64,000 bases of DNA from DAOTWA01 sp963702935 (GTDB lineage: Bacteria; Chloroflexota; Anaerolineae; Anaerolineales; Anaerolineaceae), in assembly GCA_963702935.1 (NCBI GenBank), contig OY969772.1, positions 3,968,001 to 4,032,000 on the forward strand, written 5' to 3'. The stretch's first letter is position 1; every line of letters begins with the position of its first letter. The notes below the pieces were generated by a model. That model searched no databases. It had not been told where the DNA came from and saw nothing but the letters and a program-made list of their open reading frames with translations. Positions 56,740 through 64,000 of the stretch are shown here, in pieces. A program made the translations under genes and the position numbers.

Positions 56740-56807
56740 GCTATTCCTGTCAGGATGAGATTTACGCTGGGCGGATTATACATGCGAAACGCCCTGACAG
56801 GAATAGC
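56740..56807 (-). promoter_or_regulatory. twin palindromic operators around the EamA promoter
   Basis: A perfect 15-bp inverted repeat, GCTATTCCTGTCAGG and CCTGACAGGAATAGC, spaced by 38 bp. Each arm contains its own 9-bp palindrome CCTG-W-CAGG (56746-56754 and 56793-56801). A minus-strand TATAAT (56780-56775) lies between the arms; the upstream arm covers the -35 position and the downstream arm covers the ribosome binding site. Confidence 0.75.
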
Positions 56808-56857
56808 CCAGGTCAAGATTGGGGAAGAAGAGCCGGAAATTGATCGGGAGGCCCCCT

Positions 56858-58415
56858 TCAATCGGTGGAGGGCTGGTTGGCCCTTTCTGAAGTGGAGACC
56901 GGGGTGGTAATCCAGTTGCGGCCGTCCTGGGCAATCAGCACTTCGGCGTTTTCCGGCCCCCAGGTGCCGGCTTGATAATTGGGGAAGTCGGTGGGCGGGT
57001 CGTTCTCCCACACCTCCAGGATGGGCATGAGGATCGACCAGGCGGCCTCGACCTGATCGTCGCGCATGAACAACGTGGCGTCTCCCAACATGATGTCCAG
57101 CAGGAGCGTCTCGTAGGCTTCAGGCGTGGTGGTCTTGAAAGCATCGCAATAGATTAAAATTGCATGTTCACCGTGCTCAAGCGCATCCTGGGGCCGGGGG
57201 CCTTGGCCTGGAAATGCAGGGTGATGCCCTCTTCGGGCTGGATGTTGATCGCCAAGCCGTTCGGGCGCCAGTCGGTGGCCGCGGAGCTGGGAAAGGATTG
57301 GTGGGGCAACGGGCCGGAAATGGATGATCACCTGCGAGGTGCGCACGGGCAAGCCGCTTGCCGGTGCGCAGATAGAACGGCACGTCTTGCCAGCGCCAGT
57401 TGTCCACGAATAATTTCACCGCCGCGAAGGTCTCGGCGCTCGAAGTCGGGATCCACCCCCGGCTCGCTGCGATAGGCGGGTTGAAGTTTTCCCTCGATCC
57501 AGCCGGCGCCGTACTGCCCCCGCACGGCGGAGCGGTGCACGTTGTCCGGGCTGGATGGGCCGGATGGCGCGCAGCACGTCCACCTTTTTATTGCGGATCT
57601 CATCGGCGTCGAATGAAACCGGCGGCTCCATGGCGATCAGGCAGAGCACCTGGAGAGGTGGTTCTGCACCATGTCGCGCAGGGCGCCGGCGTGATCGTAA
57701 TAGCTGCCGCGATGCTCGACCCCCACCTGTTCGGCGACGGTGATCTGCACGTGGTCGATGTAGCGCCGGTCCCAGATCGGCTCGAACATGGCGTTGGCAA
57801 AGCGGAAGGCCAGGATGTTCTGCACGGTCTCCTTGCCCAGGTAATGGTCGATGCGGTAAATCTGGGATTCGTCGAAAGGCACGGGTGAGGATCATGTTCA
57901 GCTCGTGGGCCGAGTCCGAGATCCTGGCCGAAGGGCTTTTCCACCACGATGCGCGCCTGTTTGCGCTTGTGGGTCAGGTGGGCCTTGCCCAGTTGCTCGG
58001 TGATCGGCTCCATCATGGAGGGCGGCATGGCCAGGTAGAAGATCCAGTTGGCGGCGTTGGTCCCCACTGCCTGGCCTCCTGGTCCGAGCAGGCGCTTTGC
58101 CAGGGAAGTGTAGATCGCGGTCGACGGTAAAGTCGCCGGAAAGATAGGACAGGTTGTTGGCGAAGCCTTTCCAATTCTCGGCGCTCCGTCTTGCCGCGCC
58201 GCGAGAAGCTGTCTACCCCTTCGCGCAGGTGGTTCCGGAAAATCGTCCTGATCCATTTCCTTGAGGTCCAGTCCGATGATGGCGAAATGCTCCGGGAGCC
58301 AATTGTCCAGGCACAGGTTGTACAGGGCCGGCACAATTTGCGCCAGGTCAGGTCTCCCGCCGGCGCCGAAGATGACGAGGATTGCGGGTTCGGGCTTGTC
58401 AGGTCGTTTTGCCAT
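56858..58415 (-). CDS. zwf: glucose-6-phosphate dehydrogenase, heavily frameshifted
   Basis: Expected length about 515 residues. It oxidises glucose 6-phosphate to the lactone with NADP+. Blocks occur in all three minus frames: MAKRPDKPEPAILVIFGAGG at the start, NWIFYLAMPPSM, ARIVVEKPFGQDL, the active-site signature RIDHYLGKETVQN, FRFANAMFEPIW, LCLIAMEPPVSFDADEIRN, VPFYLRTGKRL and ETLLLDIMLGDATLFMRDDQ. At least six to eight indels are needed to join them. The order and spacing of blocks are normal, so sequence error is more likely than decay. Start ATG 58415 is 1 nt after the gnd stop. Last gene of the pentose phosphate operon. Confidence 0.9.
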
Positions 58416-58416
58416 T

Positions 58417-59829
58417 TCATGATCCTGTCTGCCATTCGGTATGGAACAAACCCTTTTCGTCGACCCGTTCGTAGGTATGCGCGCCGAAGTAGTCGCGCTG
58501 CGCCTGGATCAGGTTGGCGGGCAGATCGGCGCTGCGATAGCCGTCGAAGATAGCCTAGGGAGACCATCAAGGCCGGCACGGGGATGCCGGCGTCCACGCC
58601 GGCTTCTACGATCGCGCGCAGGTCCGATTGGGCTCGCCAGACTTCTCCACCCAGCTTGCGGTCCAACACAGAGATTGGGCAGGTCGGGGCGGGCGTGGTA
58701 GGCCGAGCGGATGTCCTCCAGCAGCGCGGCGCGGATGATGCAGCCGCCGCGCCAGATGCGGGCCACGTCTTCCAGCTTCAGGTCGTAGTCGTAGGCTTTC
58801 GACGCGGCCTTGAGCTGCGCCATGCCCTGGGCGAAGGTGAGGATCATGCCCGCAAGCAGGGCGTTCCCCAGGCGCTCGACGAAAGCGGTGCGTCTCCCCG
58901 GATGGCAGGCGCCGGGCCTTGCAGCAAGCCGCTGGCGGCTTCCCTTTCCACTTTGAAGGTCGGACAGATCGCGCATGGCGACGGCGGCGTCGATGGTCGG
59001 CACCGGCACCTGCAGTCCATGGCGTCCTGCGAGGTCCACTTGCCGGTGCCCTTCTGCCTGGCCTCGTCGAGGATCACGTCGATCAGGGGCTTGCCGGTCG
59101 GTCGTCTTGCTTCTGAAGATATCGGCGGTGATCTCGATCAGGTAAGAGTTCAGCTCTTTCTGGTTCCAGTCGGCGTAGACCTCGTGCAGCTCCTCGTCGG
59201 ACAGGCCCAGGCCCCGCTTCATCAGGTCGTAGCTCTCGGCGATCAGCTGCATCAGGCCGTACTCGATGCCGTTGTGGACCATCTTGACGTAGTGCCCGGC
59301 CGAGCCGGGGCCCAGGTAGGCGACGCAGGGCTCGCCGTCGACCCTGGCGGCGGCCGCCTCGAAGATGCGGCGCACCCGCTCGTAGGCTCCCGGGCCGCCC
59401 GGCATCATGCTCGGGCCCGTGGCGCGCGCCTTTTTCGCCGCCGGAGATGCCCACGCCCAGGAAGCGGAGTCTGCCTTCCGGCCAGGTCTTTCGCCGGCGG
59501 TCGGTGTCGGTGAAATGGGAATTGCCGCCGTCGATGATCAGGTCGCCGGCTCCAGGTGCGGCAGCAGGTCGTCGATGACTGCGTCCACCGGCGTGCCGGC
59601 CGGCACCAGCATCATGACGCCCGGGTTCGCAGCAGCGCCACCAGCTCTTGCAGCGAATCGGCGGCACATATGCGCCGATCCTGGGCCTTCCTGCCCGAGG
59701 GTCTCGACCTTGGCAGGGTCCTTGTCGTAGCCGGCCACGGCAAAACCGTGGTCGGCCATGTTGAGCAGCAGGTTGCGGCCCATCACCCCCAGGCCGACCA
59801 TCCCAATTTGAAGCTTCTCGTCATTCCAT
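58417..59829 (-). CDS. gnd: 6-phosphogluconate dehydrogenase, heavily frameshifted
   Basis: Expected length about 470 residues. It oxidises and decarboxylates 6-phosphogluconate to ribulose 5-phosphate with NADP+. Recognised blocks: IGMVGLGVMGRNLLLNMADH (nucleotide-binding), LIIDGGNSHFTDTDRR (in an alternate frame), YLGPGSAGHYVKMVHNGIEY (active site), QKGTGKWTSQDAMD and, at the end, AQRDYFGAHTYERVDEKG. Several indels are required. ATG 59829 with GGAGGG 8 nt upstream is the likely start; its frame meets a stop two codons on, and one extra T in GGAATGAC explains this. The stop overlaps no gene; zwf begins 1 nt after it. Confidence 0.9.
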
Positions 59830-59855
59830 AAGCAATACCCTCCGATTACAAAGAC

Positions 59856-60483
59856 TCAGGCCAACTCGAGTCCAAGACGCAGCGCCGCGTCGCATCGCAG
59901 GCCGGTGTGATGGATGCCGTTGATTCCCAGGCCGCGGGCAACTTCCACGAACATCGGCCGGTCGTCGATATAAACTACCTGGTCGGGCTGCGCCTGAGCG
60001 ATGTCCAGCGCGAGCCGAAAGATGTCCTCGTCGGGCTTGCGAAAGTGCACGAAGCAGGAAGAGATGAAGAAATCGATGACCTGTCCAGCTCGAAGGTGCG
60101 GATGCGGTATTCGGTCAGCTCGCGGCCTTCGTTGCTGACGGCGACCAGTGCAAGGTGGTGGCGTTCCTTGAGCGCTGAGTCAGCGATCATCTCCGGTCAG
60201 GGCTGGGACTGGGCGAACATAAACGCTTGAACTCTCTCGCGGAGAAGGCTCGCTGCTTGTAGAAACGACCGCCGTCAGGTATTCGTCGAGGCGTGAGCTT
60301 GCCCTGCCTCGTAGGTATCGAAGGTCAGGTGGTGGCGCTCGTCGATCTCTTCGAAATCGAGGCCGAATTTTCGGCGGCGCGCCGGCGGGCGTGCGTGGTC
60401 CCAGCCGTTGGTCAGCAGGACTCCGCCGATGTCGAGAAAGAGCGCGGTTGCGTTCGTCCGCCCGGTGAATTGAGGATTTCCAT
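59856..60483 (-). CDS. HAD-superfamily hydrolase, frameshifted
   Basis: About 205 residues if repaired. HAD motif I is ALFLDIGGVLLTNGW (nucleophile Asp) in one frame, motif II VAVSNEGRELTEYRI in another, and motif III/IV HFRKPDEDIFRLAL and VVYIDDRPMFVEVARGLG in a third. Such proteins usually dephosphorylate small phosphoesters. ATG 60483 is taken as the start; four or more indels are needed. It lies inside the pentose phosphate operon between tal-pgi and gnd, so a sugar phosphate substrate is likely but not proven. Confidence 0.82.
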
Positions 60484-60525
60484 AGAATGCCTACCCCTTT
60501 CGACTGCGCAGGAATGCCTGCTCAT

Positions 60526-63382
60526 TCAGTGTGTGTCTGATGGTCTATTCCGGCTAGCGCCAAAGCCTTTCAGGATACGGTCGAAGGCCAACAGCCCCTG
60601 CTCGACGTCCGGGCCCAAATGGACGCGCATCACGCGCCGTCCGTGCTTGCGCAACGCTTCCAGGTCGCCTAAAGCCTGGGCGCGCTTGAGGGTCGCAAAG
60701 GTGTAGGGCACGCCGGGAACGGCCAGGTCGACCCGGTCGTCGGCGGTGAACTGGAGGAAGAGGCCCGTGTTGGGGCCGCCCTTGTGGTACTGGCCGGTCG
60801 AATGCAGGAAGCGCGGCCCATAGCCCTGGGTGGTAGCCAGGCGCAACCGGTCGCGTAGGTGCACCCGGACCTTCTCCAGGGCGCGGTCGGTGGCCGGCTC
60901 CTCGCTGACGTAGGCCATCATGGCCAGGTAATCGCCTTTGTGGGCGCGGGCCAGGAAGCTCGCCACGAGATCGGCGGGAGTATCGCCGGATGCATCGGTG
61001 TAGAAGCTCAGATCCCCCTCGGCGAGGGCGGGCTGCTCCTCGGGCAGGTGACCGGTCTTTTCCAGCTCCGAGAGGAGGCGGTTGGTGTTGTCCTTGCTCT
61101 CCTGGACGTTAGGCTGGTCGAAGGCGTTGATGCCCAGGATCGATCCGGCGACGGCGGTGGCGATCTCCCAGCGGAAGAATTCCTGGCCAAGGTCGAGCAG
61201 GTCGTCCATGTGGATGGTGACGACGGGATGGTCCGCCTTCTCCAGCGCCTCCACGCCGTGCTCGAGCTCCGGCGTCGCGATCGCCCCTGGCGCGGAAATA
61301 GACGAACAGCCGGTCGTCCCCATAGGCTTCGGGCCGCCTATCGGCTCACCGGCGACGGGGAGGAGGCCGGTGCCTTCCTTGCCCGTGCTTTCGGCTAGGA
61401 GCTGCTCCAGCCACAGCCCCAAGGTGGCCATCGATGGTGGCATCAAGAAGGAGACTTTGTCGCGGCCTTTGCGTGGCCAGCTCGCCCATGACGGCGCCCA
61501 GCTTCAAGCCGGGGTTTTCGCCGGCGGCGACGCAGGTGTCGCAGGCGCGCGCCATGCGCAAAGCGCGCGAGAGCAACTCGGAGACGTCCACGCCCGACAA
61601 GGCGGCCGGCACCAGGCCGAAATACGAGAGGGCCGAGTAGCGTCCGCCGATGTCCGCGAAGTTCAGGAACACTTTGCGGAACTCTCGCTGGCGGGCCAGC
61701 GTGACCAGCGGTGTGTCCGGGTCGGTGATGGCAACGAAGTTCTCGCCGGCGCGCTCCCCTTTGATCTGCTTCATGCGCTCGTAGAAATAATCCATGAAGG
61801 CCAGCGGCTCAGCGGTAGTGCCGGATTTGGTGGCCACGATGAAGAGCGTGTGCGCGAGCGGAATCTCGCGCTCGATGCGGCTGATGGTGGCCGGGTCGGT
61901 AGTGTCCAGGACAGACAGGAGCAGGGCGTCTTCGGGGCGCTGAAAACTGCGCTGGAAGACCATGGGCGCCATGCTGCTGCCGCCCATGCCCATGTGGACG
62001 ACGTGCGTAAAGCCCGCGTTGTGCACTTCGGAAACAAAGCCGGAAAGCGCGTTCAGGCTCTCATCCATTTTCTCGGCCACGTGCAGCCACCCCAGGGCAT
62101 TGCGGATGATCTTCTGGTCGGCGGAAGCGGATTTCCATAGGGTCGGATCTTTGCGCCACAAGCGGTCGCTGAAGCGCTCCTTTTCCAGGGCGCCGATGCG
62201 TTTATCTGCCCCGGCTTGATAGTCACCGATGTGAAATTCCTGGCGATCGACGGGCTGGTTGAGGGCGGCTTTCTGGCGGGCTTCCAGGGTTCCCAGCAGG
62301 CTATCGTAGGGCTGGACGAATTTATCGATGCCCTCTTCCTCGAGGCGGCGGGTGATTTCGTCGATAGCGATGCCCACCTCAGGCAGGAGCGTGAGGGACT
62401 GGCGCGCTTCTTCCAGGTCTTGCTCCAGGCGCAGGGTGGGGTCTCCATGGTTGCGGTAGGCGTTCAGCGTCTCCAGGGGAACGGTATTGACCGTATCCCG
62501 TCCGATGAGGGCATCGACGTACTTCACGTCGCTGTAAGCCGGGTTCTTGGTGCTGGTGCTGGCCCACAACAGGCGTTGGGTGCGGGCGCCGCGCGCGGCG
62601 AGCTGTTTGAAGCGCTGCTCGCCGAAAAGCTCTTTGTAAATCTGGTAAGCGGCCCTGGCAGTGGCGATGGCGATCTGGCCGTGCAGCCGGTTGGCGGTCT
62701 GCGCCCTTTTCCCGTCGATCTTCATGGCTTCTTCCAGGATGGGATCGACCATCACATCGATGCGGCTCAAGAAGAAGCTGGCCACCGAGGAAACGCCCTC
62801 CAATGGCAGGCCCTTTTCGGCGCGGGTTTGCAGGGCGGCGGTGTAAGCCCCGACGACTTCCCGGTAACGGGGTAGCCCAAAGAGGAGGGTGACGTTGACG
62901 TTGATGCCCTCGCTGAGGAGCTGTTGAATGGCGGGGACGCCTTCCGGGGTGCCCGGCACTTTGATGTAGATGTTGGGGCGATCCACCGCCTTCCACAGAA
63001 GGCGCGCCTGGTCGAGCGTCCCTTGCGTGTCACGCGAGAGATGCGGAGAGACTTCCAGGCTAACGAAGCCATCCCGCCCTTCCGTGCGCTCGTAAACCGG
63101 GCGGAATAAGTCGGCGGCGCTTTGAACGTCTTCAACGGCGAGCGCCCAATAAGTATCCTCGACGGCTTTCCCTTCCAGAGCCGAAACGCGGATGGCGCCG
63201 TCGTAATCGTGGCTGCCGGCGATGGCTTTTTCGAAGATAGAAGGATTGGAGGTGACGCCGGTGACGCCGTCCTCGTCGATCCACTTTTGTAATTCACCCG
63301 AGGTAATTTGACCCCGGCGGATGAAATCCAGCCAGATGCTCTGGCCGAGCTTTTCCAATCTCAATAATGGGTTATCTTTCAT
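60526..63382 (-). CDS. bifunctional transaldolase/glucose-6-phosphate isomerase, frameshifts in the last third
   Basis: About 950 residues. The N-terminal 370 residues are a transaldolase: WLDFIRRGQITSGELQKWID, GVTGVTSNPSIFEKAI, IYIKVPGTPEGVPAIQ (Schiff-base Lys) and GINVNVTLLFGLPRY. Residues about 390-945 are a phosphoglucose isomerase: HMGMGGSSMAPMVFQ, LFIVATKSGTTAEPLAFM, NFVAITDPDTPL, GGRYSALSYFGLVPAAL, and after the breaks ILGINAFDQPNVQESKDNTN. This fusion links the non-oxidative pentose phosphate branch to fructose 6-phosphate/glucose 6-phosphate interconversion. One extra base near 61450 and paired indels at about 61290-61340 interrupt it. Start ATG 63382 is 9 nt after the transketolase stop. 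Confidence 0.94.
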
Positions 63383-63391
63383 GGGAATACC

Positions 63392-64000
63392 TCATGGGGT
63401 GATGCGTTTCTTTTCCAATAACAAATGTACATTTTTGACCACGTTTTCAACGCTGAAGCCATATTCGCGCATGACCACCTCGCCCGGCGCGGAGGCTCCA
63501 AAGCGGTCTACGCCGATGACAGGGATGCGCGCGCCGAAATAAGCGTTCCAGCCCAACGATACGCCGGCTTCAATCGCCAGGGTAGGCGCGTCTGAGGGAA
63601 GCACCTGCTCCCGGTAAGCCTCCGGCTGTTCGGCGAAGAGATTCCAGCTTGGCAGGCTGACCACCCTGACGTTCAGGCTTTCACCTTTCAGCGCCTCTTG
63701 AGCGGCGAGCGCCAGGTGGACTTCAGACCCCGTGGCGACCAGGGTAACCTCGGGCCGGGTCTCGCTTTGGCTCTGGTTGAGGACGTACCCGCCGCGACGG
63801 ACGCCCTCTTCGATCCCGGGGTAGCGCTCAGGATCCAGAATGGGCAGGCTCTGGCGAGAGAGGGCCAGGCACACCGGCCCGTCCCGGTGTTGGATGGCGA
63901 CGCGCCAGGCGGCGGCCGTCTCGTTGGCGTCGGCCGGCCGGATCACGACCACGTTGGGGATGGCGCGCAAGCTGACTAATTGCTCTACGGCCTGGTGGGT
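63392..64000 (-). CDS. tkt: transketolase, C-terminal part (5' end outside window)
   Basis: The last 202 codons. THQAVEQLVSLRAIPNVVVI, RPADANETAAAWRVAI, GPVCLALSRQSLPIL, VTLVATGSEVHLALAAQE, RVVSLPSWNLFAEQ and the end block VIGVDRFGASAPGEVVMREY are the pyrimidine-binding end and C-terminal domain of transketolase. It transfers two-carbon units between sugar phosphates with thiamine diphosphate. First visible gene of the operon tkt, tal-pgi, HAD, gnd, zwf on the minus strand. Confidence 0.96.
   Translation of the reverse strand, partial: THQAVEQLVSLRAIPNVVVIRPADANETAAAWRVAIQHRDGPVCLALSRQSLPILDPERYPGIEEGVRRGGYVLNQSQSETRPEVTLVATGSEVHLALAAQEALKGESLNVRVVSLPSWNLFAEQPEAYREQVLPSDAPTLAIEAGVSLGWNAYFGARIPVIGVDRFGASAPGEVVMREYGFSVENVVKNVHLLLEKKRITP

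Overview
The window is about 58-60 % GC by eye and looks like chromosome of a Chloroflexota bacterium, probably class Anaerolineae. This is inferred from gene content, not from a database search: a transaldolase/glucose-6-phosphate isomerase fusion, a Gld-type ABC operon, a large set of multi-pass GT-C-type glycosyltransferases, a primary sigma factor with an acidic N-terminal part, and proteins rich in Pro/Thr or Pro/Glu linkers. Housekeeping genes dominate. No prophage, CRISPR array or plasmid functions were seen. Two intact insertion sequences with clear ends and target duplications are present, plus three short palindromic repeat elements.

Layout. 0-5.1 kb: end of a class II aldolase (-), then a YgfK-like iron-sulfur flavoprotein and a cobyrinate a,c-diamide synthase (+). 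5.2-7.4 kb: a terminator, tRNA-Asp, an XRE-cupin regulator and a 1.2-kb IS. 7.4-12.5 kb (-): primary sigma factor, a long TPR protein carrying about a dozen '[IL]P-x-W-[LM]' motifs, and ndk. 13.0-16.9 kb (-): four-gene Gld-type ABC operon. 17.4-19.7 kb (+): membrane proton pyrophosphatase. 19.8-34.7 kb: nine polytopic membrane proteins, mostly GT-C glycosyltransferase-like, interrupted by a nitrilase-family amidohydrolase. 34.9-39.2 kb (+): DegS-like histidine kinase, 6-phosphofructokinase with PPi-type residues, class II FBP aldolase, NUDIX hydrolase. 39.2-41.7 kb: a lipoprotein and a second IS (IS701-like). 42-45.4 kb: alpha-oxoamine synthase (serine palmitoyltransferase-like), DegV protein, GTPase. 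45.6-53.2 kb (-): a tightly coupled operon of two UvrD-type helicases, a Cas4/AddB-type Fe-S nuclease and RecJ. 53.3-56.7 kb: a second lipoprotein paralogous to the first, an MFS and an EamA transporter. 56.9-64 kb (-): pentose phosphate operon tkt, tal-pgi, HAD phosphatase, gnd, zwf.

How the genes fit together. Central sugar metabolism is unusually concentrated here: PFK, FBA, the whole pentose phosphate cycle and a PPi-driven proton pump. The operon at 45.6-53.2 kb looks like an AddAB/RecBCD-type DNA-end resection machine whose helicase and nuclease parts are on separate polypeptides and which has recruited RecJ. It is the most interesting functional unit in the window.

Data quality. More than a dozen genes, several of them normally essential, are broken by single-base indels that can be localised, often in short homopolymers. 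They are densest in zwf-gnd-HAD (56.9-60.5 kb). Coding signal continues across each break, so most are probably sequencing or consensus errors. Such genes are given as one CDS spanning all fragments, with the break noted.
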